This document shows positions 1 to 12,274 of a DNA stretch of 64,000 nt, piece after piece. The DNA is from JABFSM01 sp963762545. GTDB lineage: Bacteria > Gemmatimonadota > Gemmatimonadetes > Gemmatimonadales > GWC2-71-9. The position numbers and the translations under genes are program-made. The notes under the pieces are model-generated. The model did no database searches. It was not told where the DNA came from and saw only the letters and a list, made by a program, of their open reading frames with translations. Position 1 is the first letter of the stretch, and each line of letters begins with the position of its first letter. The stretch spans positions 806,001-870,000 of the forward strand of contig CAVXLC010000002.1 of the NCBI GenBank assembly GCA_963762545.1. Direction: 5' to 3'.

Positions 1-95
1 CGGCAGAGCTCGGCTGGACGCCGACGGTGGATTTCACGGCGTTGGTAAAGATGATGGTCGATGCCGACCTCGATCGGCTGAAACGCCCGCGGTGA
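1..95 (+). CDS. gmd: GDP-mannose 4,6-dehydratase, C-terminal end (partial)
   Basis: Only the last 30 codons are inside the window, read from base 3 and ending at TGA 93-95. They carry the family's usual C-terminal pattern, ELGWTP followed by LVKMMVDADLDRL. GDP-mannose 4,6-dehydratase makes GDP-4-keto-6-deoxymannose from GDP-mannose. The next gene, a reductase-like epimerase family member, starts in a GTGA overlap with this stop, which fits the usual gmd-rmd pair for GDP-rhamnose or a related 6-deoxyhexose. The call rests on a short tail. Confidence 0.7.
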   Translation, partial: AELGWTPTVDFTALVKMMVDADLDRLKRPR

Positions 96-1004
96 AGGTT
101 CTCGTCACGGGCGCGGACGGATTCGTCGGGGGCTGGCTGGTCCGGGAGCTGCTGGGTCGGGGCCACTCCGTCACCGGCGTATACCGAACCGGCGGACACG
201 CCGCTCCGCTGCTGACGTCGGACGAGCGGGCCGGGGTCGCATGGCGGTCCATGGAGCTCCGCGATTCCGCGTCGGTGGCCGGGGGGGTGGCGGGGCGCTG
301 GGACGCGGTCGTGCATCTGGCCGCGATGGCTTCCGGGGCGGAGGCCCAGCGCGACCCCGGCCTCGCGTGGGAAGTCAACGCCGCGGGAACGGCCCGCGTG
401 GTGGAATCGGTCGGCGCGGGGACGTTCGTCCTGCTGGTGTCCACCGGGGAGGTGTACGGCATGGGAACCGGGGTCGCCCGCGGCGAATTGGATCCGGTCG
501 AACCGGTGTCGCCCTATGCGGCCAGCAAGGCCGGCGCCGAGCTGGCGGCCCTGGAGGCGGCACGGCGGAGGCATCTCAAGGTGATCGTGGCGCGCGCCTT
601 TCCGCACACCGGACCCGGGCAGGACCCGCGGTTCGTGATCCCCGCGCTGGCAGGACGGCTCCGGGCCGCCCGGCGCGCGGGGCACACCACGATCACCACC
701 GGCAATCTCGCGCCGGTCCGGGACCTCCTCGATGTCCGCGACGTCGCCACCGCCTACCTGGCCCTGCTGGAGTCCGGGGCTGACGGCGGGGTGTACAACG
801 TGGCGGGCGGCACCGGATATTCCCTGCGCGACGTGTTCGAGCGGTTGCAGCAGCTGGCCGGCTGGCGGGTCACCGCCGAGTTCGATGCCTCGCTCGGGCG
901 CCCTTCCGATATCATGCACCTGGTCGGCGATGCCTCGCTGCTCCGCTCGACCACCGGCTGGGCGCCGCGCTACTCTCTTGACCGAACGCTCCAGGATCTT
1001 CTCG

Positions 1005-1021
<17 letters not shown>
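92..1021 (+). CDS. rmd: NAD-dependent epimerase/dehydratase, probable GDP-4-keto-6-deoxy-D-mannose reductase
   Basis: A 309-residue extended short-chain dehydrogenase. The Rossmann motif TGADGFVGG is at residues 6-14 and the catalytic YxxxK is Y142/K146 (YAASK). Directly behind a gmd tail with GTGA overlap, it most likely reduces GDP-4-keto-6-deoxymannose to GDP-D-rhamnose for surface polysaccharide. The start is GTG at 92. Substrate is inferred from the neighbour; other GDP- or dTDP-sugar reductases of the same fold cannot be excluded. The 3' end overlaps carB by 17 bases. Confidence 0.75.
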
Positions 1022-4315
<3,294 letters not shown>

Positions 4316-4319
<4 letters not shown>

Positions 4320-5269
4320 GCGCGCGGGATCTCCGGTTCGTGGCAGGTCTGGCCCGGGTGGTGGCCGGGGAGGTCCGCCAGGGCGCGCCGCTGTCGCGAT
4401 TTTCCACGTATCGCATCGGCGGGCCCGCGACCGTGTTCCTGCCGGCCTCCCCCGAGGACGCCGCGGCCGGATTCCGGCATGCCGTGCGCGCCGGGGTGTC
4501 AGTATTTCCGCTCGGTCTCGGCTCCAATGTGCTGCTCCCCGACGAGGGTCTCGACGCGCTGGTCATCCGCATGGGGAAGGGCCTCGATGCGGTCCGGTCG
4601 GAGGGCGAGCGCTGGTGGTTCGGCGCGGGGCTGCCCGCCCCGCTGGCCGCGCGAAAGACGGCGGGCCAGGGGTGGGCCGGGCTGCACGTGATGGTGGGTG
4701 TCCCGGGGACCGTGGGGGGCGGGGTGTTCATGAACGCGGGCTGTCACGGCGCCCAATGGTCCGACGTCACCGAGCGGGTTACCGTCGTCACCCCGACCGG
4801 GGAATCCCGGGTCATCCCCGCGGCCCAGATCCCGTTCACCTACCGCCGGAGCGGACTCGACGCCTCGCTGGTGCTGGAGGTGGAGGTGCGCCTCAGACCC
4901 GGCCACCAGGACGAGCTGGACCGAGAGGTCGAGCGGCTGTTCGAATGGCGTCAGCAAGGCACCCCGTTCAACCAGCCCTGCTGCGGCAGCGTGTTCAAGA
5001 ACCCCGCGCCGCCGGCGCCAGCCGGCTGGAGTCGCCCGTGGACCGCCGGCAGCCTGCTGGACGCCGCGGGGCTCAAGGGCCTCCGGGTCGGCCAGGCCCA
5101 GATTTCACCCCTGCACGCCAACTACTTCGTCAACACCGGGGACGCCACGGCGCGCGACGTCCGGGAGCTGATCGCGAAGGCGCGCGGCGCGGTGCGGGAG
5201 CGGTTCGGCGCCGCGCTGGAGACGGAAGTGAAGATCATCGGTCCCCTGGGGGAGTATCTCGATGTCTGA
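4316..5269 (+). CDS. murB: UDP-N-acetylenolpyruvoylglucosamine reductase
   Basis: 317 residues. MurB reduces the enolpyruvyl group to make UDP-N-acetylmuramic acid with FAD and NADPH, in the cytoplasm. Visible: LSRFSTYRIGGPA near the N-terminus, FAD-binding PLGLGSNVL at about 65-73 and GVPGTVGGGVFMNAG at 128-142, the catalytic-serine segment CGSVFKNP, AGSLLDAAGLKGLRVGQA, and the C-terminal catalytic glutamate in LETEVKIIG. ATG 4316 makes an ATGA overlap with carB. Finding murB away from a mur/fts cluster and coupled to carB is unusual but the protein is ordinary. Confidence 0.95.
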
Positions 5270-5843
5270 CTACTTCGTGCACGAGTCGAGCTATGTCGAC
5301 GCCGGTGCCCGGATCGGGGCGGGAACCAAGATCTGGCATTTTTCCCACGTCATGCCCGGCGCGGTGATCGGCGAGCGCTGCAATCTCGGGCAGAACGTCG
5401 TCGTGATGCCGGGGACGGTCATCGGCGACAACGTCAAGATCCAGAACAACGTCTCGATCTACGAAGGGGTGACCCTGGAGGACGACGTGTTCTGCGGGCC
5501 GAGCTGCGTGTTCACCAACGTGATCAACCCGAGGAGTCACGTCAGCCGGAAGCACGAGTACCTGGCCACCCTGGTGAAGCGGGGAGCCTCCATCGGCGCC
5601 AATGCTACCATCATCTGCGGGGCCACCATCGGCGAATACGCCTTCATCGGGGCGGGAGCGGTGGTCCGGGGGACCGTACCCCCCTATGCATTGATGCTCG
5701 GGGTACCGGCGCGCCGGGCGGGCTGGATGTGCGCCTGCGGCAATCGGCTCGCGGTGTCGGGGGGAGCGGCCACCTGCGGTGCCTGCGGGACGCGGTACCG
5801 GGAGCAATCGGGCCGGCTGAGTCCGGTTGACCCACCACGATAG
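5262..5843 (+). CDS. wbpD: Left-handed beta-helix acetyltransferase, WbpD/WlbB type, with C-terminal zinc ribbon
   Basis: 193 residues. The first 150 are hexapeptide repeats with family landmarks IQNNVSIYEGVTLEDDVFCGPS, FTNVINPRS and IGEYAFIGAGAVV, matching UDP-2-acetamido-3-amino-2,3-dideoxyglucuronate N-acetyltransferases, which use acetyl-CoA to finish UDP-GlcNAc(3NAc)A for LPS O-antigen. The C-terminal 35 residues add four cysteines (CxCG then CxxCG), a small zinc ribbon. It overlaps murB by 8 bases. wbpE- and wbpA-like genes follow, supporting the pathway; a WbpB-like oxidoreductase is not in the window. Confidence 0.82.
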   Translation: MSDYFVHESSYVDAGARIGAGTKIWHFSHVMPGAVIGERCNLGQNVVVMPGTVIGDNVKIQNNVSIYEGVTLEDDVFCGPSCVFTNVINPRSHVSRKHEYLATLVKRGASIGANATIICGATIGEYAFIGAGAVVRGTVPPYALMLGVPARRAGWMCACGNRLAVSGGAATCGACGTRYREQSGRLSPVDPPR

Positions 5844-5856
5844 AGCCGGCTAAGTT
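5827..5856 (+). promoter_or_regulatory. Candidate sigma70-type promoter for the wbpE-like gene
   Basis: TTGACC at 5827-5832 and TAAGTT at 5851-5856 are separated by 18 bases, inside the 3' end of the acetyltransferase gene and its short spacer. A second AT-rich hexamer, TACTTT, lies at 5859-5864. The start codon GTG 5899 has GGAGG in front. Sequence match only. Confidence 0.4.
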
Positions 5857-5898
5857 GCTACTTTACATCGACTTGCGACCAACGTCGGAGGCAGGCGC

Positions 5899-7014
5899 GT
5901 GAACGTCCCTCTCCTCGATCTCAAGGCCCAGCATGCCGCCATCCGGGATGCCGTCCTGCCGGCGGTGCTGTCGGTCATCGAGCGGCAGCAATTCATCATG
6001 GGCCCGGAGGTGGAGCAACTCGAGGCCGCGATCGCGACGCTTTCGGGAGTCCGTCATGCGATCGGATGCGCCAGCGGAACCGACGCGCTCCTGCTGCCGC
6101 TCCTGGACCTGAACCTCAGGCCGGGCGATGAGGTCATCGCGCCCTCGTTCACCTTCTTTGCGACCGCGGGGACCGTTCACAACGCCGGGGGCACACCGGT
6201 GTTCGTGGACATCGAAGCGGACTCGTTCAACGTCTCGCCGGCCGCGATCGAGGCCGCCATCACACCGCGGACTCGCGCCATCATCGTGGTGCATCTGTTC
6301 GGGCAGATGGCGCGCATGGTGGAGATTCTCGCCATCGCGGGCAAGCGGGGCATTCCGGTGATCGAAGACGCGGCCCAGGCCATCGGGGCCCGCCGGCTCA
6401 TGGGCGGCACCTGGCGCCTCGCCGGAGAAAGCGGTTGGGCCGGCACCTTGTCGTTTTTCCCGAGCAAGAACCTGGGCGCCTGGGGCGACGCGGGCATGAT
6501 CCTGACCCAGGAGGATGGCCTGGCCGACCGGATGCGGAAGCGACGGCTGCATGGCGGCAGCAAGCAGTACTTCCACGATTTCGTCGGCACCAACAGCCGG
6601 CTGGACACGATTCAGGCCGCGGTGCTGCTGGCCAAGCTGCCGTTCCTGGCCGGGTGGAGCGCCGCGCGGCGGAACCATGCGCTCGCCTATGCCGATCGGC
6701 TGGCGGGCTGCCCCGGCATCACGCCGCCCGCGATCGACCCCGCCAACGAGCACATCTTTCATCAGTATACCGTCCGGGCCGCCCGCCGGGACGCCCTCAT
6801 GGTCCACCTGAAGGCCCGCGGCATCGGATGTGCAGTGTACTACCCGCTTGCGCTGCACCTCCAGCCCTGCTTTGCCGACCTGGGGTACCGGCGCGGCAGC
6901 CTTCCAGTCACCGAGGCAGCCACGGCAGAGGTGATCTCGCTGCCGGTCTATCCGGAAATGACCGAAGCCCAGATGGACGCGGTCGCGGCAGCGGTTCACG
7001 AATTCTACGATTGA
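5899..7014 (+). CDS. wbpE: DegT/DnrJ/EryC1/StrS-family sugar aminotransferase, WbpE-like
   Basis: 371 residues, PLP-dependent. The fold-type I landmarks are CASGTDAL at about 57-64, the PLP-phosphopyridine aspartate in EDAAQ (D157), and the Schiff-base lysine in SFFPSKNLG (K190). Between WbpD- and WbpA-like genes, the likely reaction is transamination of UDP-3-keto-GlcNAcA to UDP-GlcNAc(3NH2)A. Start is GTG 5899 behind a GGAGG; the N-terminus NVPLLDLKAQ is typical. Other 3- or 4-keto sugar substrates are possible. Confidence 0.82.
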   Translation: MNVPLLDLKAQHAAIRDAVLPAVLSVIERQQFIMGPEVEQLEAAIATLSGVRHAIGCASGTDALLLPLLDLNLRPGDEVIAPSFTFFATAGTVHNAGGTPVFVDIEADSFNVSPAAIEAAITPRTRAIIVVHLFGQMARMVEILAIAGKRGIPVIEDAAQAIGARRLMGGTWRLAGESGWAGTLSFFPSKNLGAWGDAGMILTQEDGLADRMRKRRLHGGSKQYFHDFVGTNSRLDTIQAAVLLAKLPFLAGWSAARRNHALAYADRLAGCPGITPPAIDPANEHIFHQYTVRAARRDALMVHLKARGIGCAVYYPLALHLQPCFADLGYRRGSLPVTEAATAEVISLPVYPEMTEAQMDAVAAAVHEFYD

Positions 7015-7030
7015 CCTGGAGAGATTGCCG

Positions 7031-8323
7031 ATGTCGTTGGCGGACGATCTGGTGAAGAAAGCCGAGTCCCGTGATGTGCTCTTCGGCATCATCGGTCTCG
7101 GCTACGTGGGGTTGCCCCTCGCGGTCGAGCTGGCCAAGGCGGGGTACCGCGTGCTGGGCTTCGATGTGAGCCAGCGCGTGGTGGAGGGGCTCAACAAGGG
7201 TGTCTCCCATGTGAAGGATATCTCCGACACTCAGCTGCGGGACATCCTGAAGACCGGCCGCTTCAGCGCGACCACCGACGGCAGCCGGCTGCGCGAGGCC
7301 GATGCGATTTCCATCTGCGTGCCGACCCCGCTGTCGAAGTTCAAGGACCCCGACGTCAGCTACATCGTGGCCGCCACCGAAACCGTGAAGAAGGTGCTGC
7401 GGCCGGGGCAGGCCATCATCCTCGAGAGCACCACCTATCCCGGAACCACCCGCGAGATCATGCTCCCGCTGCTGGAGGCCACCGGCCTCAAGGTGGGCGT
7501 GGATTTCTTCCTCTCGTTCAGTCCCGAGCGGGTCGATCCCGGCAACGCGGTGTACCAGACCAAGAACACGCCGAAGGTCGTGGGCGGCATCACCGCCGAC
7601 TGCCTGCGCGTGGTGTGCGCGCTCTACCAGCCGGCCATCGACACGCTGGTGCCGGTGTCCACGACCGAAGCGGCCGAGCTGGTGAAGCTCCTCGAGAACA
7701 CCTTCCGCAGCGTGAACATCGGGCTCGCCAACGAAATGGCCATCGTCTGCGACAAGCTCGGCGTCGACGTGTGGGAGGTGATCGACGCCGCGGCCACCAA
7801 GCCGTTCGGATTCATGAAGTTCACTCCCGGGCCCGGGCTCGGGGGGCACTGCATTCCGATCGACCCGCACTACCTCGCCTGGAAAATGCGCGGGCTCAAC
7901 TACAAGACCCGCTTCATCGACCTGGCCGGCGAGCTCAACACCGAGATGCCGGTGTTCTGGGTCCGGAAGGTCGGCGACGCGCTGAACCAGCTCGGCAAGG
8001 CGGTCCGCGGCTCCTCGATGCTGATCCTGGGCGTCGCCTACAAGAAAGACATCGAGGATCTGCGCGAGAGTCCGGCGCTCGACATCATCCGGCTGCTCGA
8101 GCAGCAAGGCGCCACCGTGTCCTACCATGATCCCTACGTCCCGTCGTTCAAGGAAAACGGCCACGAATATGCTTCGGTGCCCCTCACCGCGGATACCATC
8201 AAGGCCGCCGACTGCGTCATGGTGGTGACCGACCACAGCTCGCTCGACTACGATCTCATCCGCACCCACGCGCGCTGCATCGTGGATACCCGCAACGCCC
8301 TGGCCCGGAGCCGGGCTCGATGA
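7031..8323 (+). CDS. wbpA: UDP-N-acetylglucosamine 6-dehydrogenase, WbpA-like
   Basis: 430 residues, UDP-glucose/GDP-mannose dehydrogenase family. NAD site GLGYVGLP at 22-29, catalytic cysteine C274 in GGHCIPIDP, and the C-terminal UDP-binding domain with GVAYKKDIEDLRESPAL. The sequence type is that of WbpA/TviB enzymes, which oxidise UDP-HexNAc at C6. ATG 7031 is preferred over TTG 7025 because GGAGAG at 7018-7023 is then 7 bases away. It probably supplies UDP-GlcNAcA to the neighbouring aminotransferase and acetyltransferase. Confidence 0.85.
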   Translation: MSLADDLVKKAESRDVLFGIIGLGYVGLPLAVELAKAGYRVLGFDVSQRVVEGLNKGVSHVKDISDTQLRDILKTGRFSATTDGSRLREADAISICVPTPLSKFKDPDVSYIVAATETVKKVLRPGQAIILESTTYPGTTREIMLPLLEATGLKVGVDFFLSFSPERVDPGNAVYQTKNTPKVVGGITADCLRVVCALYQPAIDTLVPVSTTEAAELVKLLENTFRSVNIGLANEMAIVCDKLGVDVWEVIDAAATKPFGFMKFTPGPGLGGHCIPIDPHYLAWKMRGLNYKTRFIDLAGELNTEMPVFWVRKVGDALNQLGKAVRGSSMLILGVAYKKDIEDLRESPALDIIRLLEQQGATVSYHDPYVPSFKENGHEYASVPLTADTIKAADCVMVVTDHSSLDYDLIRTHARCIVDTRNALARSRAR

Positions 8324-9627
8324 AGGTCACGATCGTGGGAAGCGGGTACGTCGGCCTGGTGGCCGGCGCCTGTCTTGCCGAAACGGGCAACGACGTCGTG
8401 TGCGCGGATGTGGATCCCCGCAAGATCGCCCGCCTGCTCGAGAGCGACATTCCGATCTACGAGCCCGGCCTGGAGTCGCTGATCCGGCGGAACCAGGTCG
8501 AAGGACGCCTCAGCTTCACCACCGATGTCGGTGCCGCGGTGGAGCACGGCAAGGTCGTGTTCATCGCGGTGGGCACGCCGCCGGGAGAAGACGGCTCGGC
8601 CGACCTGCGGCATGTCCTGTCCGTAGCGCGGACCATCGGTCAGCACATGAACGAGTCCAAGGTCGTGGTGACCAAGTCCACGGTGCCGGTGGGGACCGCG
8701 GAACGGGTCCGCGGCGCCATTCGGGGAGAGACGCGGGTCCCCTTCCAGGTCTGCTCCAATCCGGAGTTCCTGAAGGAAGGCGCGGCGATCGAGGACTTCA
8801 TGAAGCCGGATCGGGTGATCCTCGGCGTTGATAGCGACGAGGCCCGCGACATCATGACGGATCTCTATGCGCCGTTCGTCCGCACCGGCAATCCCGTGCT
8901 GTTCATGGACATCCCCTCCGCGGAAGTGACCAAGTACGCGGCCAACGCCATGCTGGCGACCCGGATCTCGTTCATGAACCAGATCGCCGACTTGTGTGAG
9001 CGGGTGGGCGCCGATGTCTCGATGGTCAGGAAGGGCATCGGAACCGACCGGCGGATCGGGAGTGCGTTCCTCTTTCCGGGCCCCGGGTACGGCGGGTCCT
9101 GCTTTCCCAAGGATGTCCGTGCGCTGTCGCACACCGCGCGGGAAATGGGCATGGAGCCGAGCCTCCTCGAGGCGGTGGAAGCCGTGAACGACCGGCAGAA
9201 GCTGGTGCTGCTGCGGAAACTGGTGCACCGGCTGGGACCCCGGCTGTCCGGCCGCCAGGTGGCGGTGTGGGGGCTGTCGTTCAAGGCGGAAACCGACGAC
9301 ATGCGGGAGAGTCCGGCATTGCCCCTCCTGGACGGGATCCTGGAAGCAGGCGGTTCGGTTCGCGCGCACGATCCCAAGGCCATGGAGGCCGCCCGGGAGC
9401 TCTACGGCGAGCGGCTGTACTACGCCCGCGATCCGTACGACGCCCTCGCCGGCGCCGACGCGCTGGTGATCGTGACCGAGTGGCTGGTGTACCGTACTCC
9501 TGACTTCGACCGGATGCGCTCCCTGCTCACCGCGCCGCTCGTCTTCGATGGGCGCAATCTCTACGATCCCGACCGCATGGTCCGGCTCGGATTCGAATAC
9601 CACGGGATCGGACGGAGGCGCGCATGA
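8320..9627 (+). CDS. ugd: UDP-glucose 6-dehydrogenase
   Basis: 435 residues. N-terminal NAD site VGSGYVGLVAGACLA, central NPEFLKEGAAIEDFMKPDRV, catalytic cysteine C261 in GPGYGGSCFPKD, and the C-terminal domain GLSFKAETDDMRESPAL. It oxidises UDP-glucose to UDP-glucuronate. It is coupled by ATGA overlaps to the WbpA-like gene before it and to the UDP-glucuronate decarboxylase after it, giving a two-step route from UDP-glucose to UDP-xylose. Confidence 0.93.
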   Translation: MKVTIVGSGYVGLVAGACLAETGNDVVCADVDPRKIARLLESDIPIYEPGLESLIRRNQVEGRLSFTTDVGAAVEHGKVVFIAVGTPPGEDGSADLRHVLSVARTIGQHMNESKVVVTKSTVPVGTAERVRGAIRGETRVPFQVCSNPEFLKEGAAIEDFMKPDRVILGVDSDEARDIMTDLYAPFVRTGNPVLFMDIPSAEVTKYAANAMLATRISFMNQIADLCERVGADVSMVRKGIGTDRRIGSAFLFPGPGYGGSCFPKDVRALSHTAREMGMEPSLLEAVEAVNDRQKLVLLRKLVHRLGPRLSGRQVAVWGLSFKAETDDMRESPALPLLDGILEAGGSVRAHDPKAMEAARELYGERLYYARDPYDALAGADALVIVTEWLVYRTPDFDRMRSLLTAPLVFDGRNLYDPDRMVRLGFEYHGIGRRRA

Positions 9628-10559
9628 GGCTGTTGGTCACCGGCGCGGCCGGGTTCCTGGGATCCCACCTGACGGACCGGCTGCTTGCCGAAGGACACGA
9701 CGTCCTGGGGTACGACAACCTGATCACCGGAGACGCCGGCAATCTGGCCCACCTGGCGGGCAACCGCCGGTTCAGGTTCGTCCGGCAGGACGTCTCGCAA
9801 CCCTTCGAGGTCAAGGGCCCGCTCGGCGGAATCTTTCACCTTGCCTCGCCGGCGAGCCCCCCCGACTATCAGCGCTGGCCCATTGAGACCCTGATGGTCG
9901 GGAGTTACGGCACGCACCGGTGCCTGTCGCTCGCGACCGCCAAGGGGGCCCGCTTCTTCCTGGCATCCACCTCCGAGATCTACGGCGATCCGGTCCAGCA
10001 CCCGCAGACCGAGAGCTATCGGGGGAACGTGAATCCGGTAGGGCCTCGTGCCATGTACGACGAAGCGAAGCGCTTCGCCGAGGCCATCACTTCGTCGTTT
10101 CACCGGACCTACGGCACCGATACCCGAATCGTCCGGATCTTCAACACCTATGGCCCCCGGATGCGCCCCCAGGACGGACGGGTGGTCTCCAACTTTATCG
10201 TGCAGGCGCTCCGGGGGCAGCCGCTCACTATCTACGGCGACGGGAGCCAGAGCCGGAGCTTCTGCTATGTCTCGGATCTGATCGACGGCATTTACCGCCT
10301 GTTCCAAAGCGGCTATTCTGAGCCGGTGAACCTTGGCAATGCCGCCGAGTTCACCGTGAAGCAACTGGCCGAGATCGTAAAGGCAATGACCGGAAGCAGG
10401 GCGCCCATCATCTACGAGCCCCTTCCCGCGGACGATCCCAAGGTCCGCCAGCCCGACATTTCCGAGGCCCGCGCCCGGCTGGGGTGGTCCCCCAAGGTGG
10501 CGCTCGAGGAAGGCCTTTCCTCCACGATCCGGCATTTCCGCAAGATCGTCTTAAGCTGA
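9624..10559 (+). CDS. uxs: UDP-glucuronate decarboxylase (UDP-xylose synthase)
   Basis: 311-residue extended SDR. TGAAGFLGSHL at 6-16, STSEIYGDP at about 115-123 and catalytic Y145/K149 in MYDEAKR are typical of UXS enzymes, which decarboxylate UDP-glucuronate to UDP-xylose with bound NAD. ATG 9624 overlaps the ugd stop (ATGA). It ends this sugar-nucleotide run, and a 105-base gap follows. Confidence 0.9.
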   Translation: MRLLVTGAAGFLGSHLTDRLLAEGHDVLGYDNLITGDAGNLAHLAGNRRFRFVRQDVSQPFEVKGPLGGIFHLASPASPPDYQRWPIETLMVGSYGTHRCLSLATAKGARFFLASTSEIYGDPVQHPQTESYRGNVNPVGPRAMYDEAKRFAEAITSSFHRTYGTDTRIVRIFNTYGPRMRPQDGRVVSNFIVQALRGQPLTIYGDGSQSRSFCYVSDLIDGIYRLFQSGYSEPVNLGNAAEFTVKQLAEIVKAMTGSRAPIIYEPLPADDPKVRQPDISEARARLGWSPKVALEEGLSSTIRHFRKIVLS

Positions 10560-10568
10560 TCCCTCCAT

Positions 10569-10602
10569 TATCTTTAACGGTTCATCCCGGGCGGAACCCG
10601 GG
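10569..10602 (+). promoter_or_regulatory. Candidate -10 box and 5' leader hairpin before the TPR/bamD operon
   Basis: TATCTT at 10569-10574 is the same hexamer seen before tolQ (28194) and before the TPR gene at 38012 (37959). Twelve bases later CCCGGG at 10586-10591 and 10597-10602 can pair around CGGAA. The predicted leader to ATG 10665 is about 85 bases. No clear -35 is visible. Confidence 0.35.
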
Positions 10603-10664
10603 GGGGCCGTGCCTGCCCTCGATTCCGCGCGGGACGCCACCGACCCCTGCCAGGACGGAGTGGA

Positions 10665-11372
10665 ATGCAGATCAGTGCGGACCATCTGCTGACCCAGGCG
10701 CGTGAGCGCTTTGCCGTTCAGGACTATTACGGGGCGGTGCATTTGCTGGAGGAAGTCATCGCGTCGGGTCGAAGCTTCGCCGATGCGCATCATCTCTTAG
10801 GGCTGTCGCACGCCCTGCTCGGCCACAAGGAACAGGCCCTGGCCGAATTCGAGCGGGCGCTCGCGCTCAATCCGCGTTACATCGAGGCCAACATCCATCG
10901 AGGCATCCTGCTCAACGAGCTGGGACGGACCGAAGAGGCCGAGCAGGCGTTCCGCACCGCGGCGGTGCACGGCGAACCGCCGGCGGGAGGATTCTCCCGG
11001 CCGGTCGCGGCGCGGCTGGCCAATCAGCACGCCGAGTTGGGCATGGCGTACGCGGAGGCGGGGGCCATGACCGAGGCCATCGATGAATTCCGGCGCGCCG
11101 TGATTCTCGGGCCGGCCTTTCACGATCTGCGCTACCGGCTGGCTCGGCTGCTGCTGGAGGCGGGCCGCCCGCTCGAAGCCCGGGAAGAGCTGGAGCGGAT
11201 CCTGGCCGAGCACGGCGACTTCGTCGACGCCATGGCGTCGCTCGGCCTGGCGCACTACCTGGCCGGAGATGCGTCCGCCGCGCGCGAGGTCTGGTCCCGC
11301 TGTCAGGTGGGCCGGCCCACCAACGCGCGGGTCGAGGCATATCTCGCCATGGCGGGACGGCTGCCCGGATGA
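10665..11372 (+). CDS. Tetratricopeptide-repeat protein
   Basis: 235 residues with no signal peptide, made of about five TPR units. Canonical TPR spacing is seen in HHLLGLSHALLGHKEQALAEF, then ERALALNPRYIEANIHRG and LANQHAELGMAYAEAGAMTEAIDEF. It probably acts as a cytoplasmic protein-protein interaction scaffold. It opens an operon leading through another TPR-like protein to bamD, nadD and secA, so an envelope-related role is plausible but not shown. Confidence 0.75.
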   Translation: MQISADHLLTQARERFAVQDYYGAVHLLEEVIASGRSFADAHHLLGLSHALLGHKEQALAEFERALALNPRYIEANIHRGILLNELGRTEEAEQAFRTAAVHGEPPAGGFSRPVAARLANQHAELGMAYAEAGAMTEAIDEFRRAVILGPAFHDLRYRLARLLLEAGRPLEAREELERILAEHGDFVDAMASLGLAHYLAGDASAAREVWSRCQVGRPTNARVEAYLAMAGRLPG

Positions 11373-12274
11373 TGCGATCCGTTGTCCTGGCGGCGCTGGT
11401 GAGCGGCGCGTGCAACACCGCCGCCGCGGACCATGAGCGGCTGGGTGACCGCGCCTATCGGGAAGGCCGGTATTCCGATGCGGTGGCGGAGTACAAGGCC
11501 TCCCAGAAGAGCGGCGCGCAGACCCGGGTCTGGGCCAAGCTGGGCGGCGCGGCCCTGCACGATCACGCGCTCGCGGTGGCCATCCAGGCGTTTTCGGCCC
11601 TCGAGACCGCCGACCCCTCGCGGTCCGCCGAGGCCGCCGCGGGGCTGGAGCGGGTGGCCCATCTGGCCGAGCGGGGTGGGCCAGGAGACCTGCTGAATCT
11701 GGCCGGAGCGGTGCGGGCGATTCGTACGGTGGCGCCAGGACGGCCGCTGGGGCGCTTCGCCCTGGCCCCCGCCAGCGGGCTGCCGGCCCAGGAGGCCCTG
11801 GGCGCCCTGCCCGCCGCGCTGGCGTCGGCGTCGGACGGGCGGAGCGTCGATTCGCTGCTCGTGGCGCTGGGGACCGCCCAGCGCGTCACCACCGCCTGCG
11901 AAACGGCCACCCGGACCATGCAGACCGTGCTGCGGCGAACCCGGGATCCCGGTCTCCGCACCGCCGCGTCCGAGGGAGTGGGCGCCTGCGCGCTCCGGCT
12001 CGGCCTCGATGCGCTCGCGGGGGAGCAGGCGGCAGCGGCGGAACGATGGTTCGAGACGGCGATCGCGGCGACGCCCGGCACGCCGACCGGATGGCGCGCC
12101 CAGATCGGCCTGGGCGATGCCCGTCTGGGCCAGGGCGATGTGCTGGGCGCGGCGATCGCGTATCAGATCGTGGTGTCCGCGGTCGGTGTGCCGGATTCCC
12201 TGGCCAAACTGGCCACCGGAAAGCTCAATGGGCTCGGCAGCGCCACGCCGCCGACGCCGGAGGAGTTGCGTTGA
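11369..12274 (+). CDS. Exported TPR-like protein of unknown function
   Basis: 301 residues, ATGA overlap with the preceding TPR gene and TTGA overlap with bamD. The N-terminus MMRSVVLAALVSGAC is short and hydrophobic with a cysteine at residue 15; the -3 to -1 residues S-G-A are a poor lipobox, so export is likely but lipidation is doubtful. TPR-like helices occur near residues 25-60 (GDRAYREGRYSDAVAEYKAS) and 215-285. The middle is alanine- and leucine-rich. It probably works with BamD or the neighbouring TPR protein, by context only. Confidence 0.6.
   Translation: MMRSVVLAALVSGACNTAAADHERLGDRAYREGRYSDAVAEYKASQKSGAQTRVWAKLGGAALHDHALAVAIQAFSALETADPSRSAEAAAGLERVAHLAERGGPGDLLNLAGAVRAIRTVAPGRPLGRFALAPASGLPAQEALGALPAALASASDGRSVDSLLVALGTAQRVTTACETATRTMQTVLRRTRDPGLRTAASEGVGACALRLGLDALAGEQAAAAERWFETAIAATPGTPTGWRAQIGLGDARLGQGDVLGAAIAYQIVVSAVGVPDSLAKLATGKLNGLGSATPPTPEELR

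Noticed and set aside
7025..7030. TTG 7025 as start of the wbpA-like gene
   Set aside because: The Shine-Dalgarno GGAGAG would be one base away. ATG 7031 has a normal 7-base spacing.
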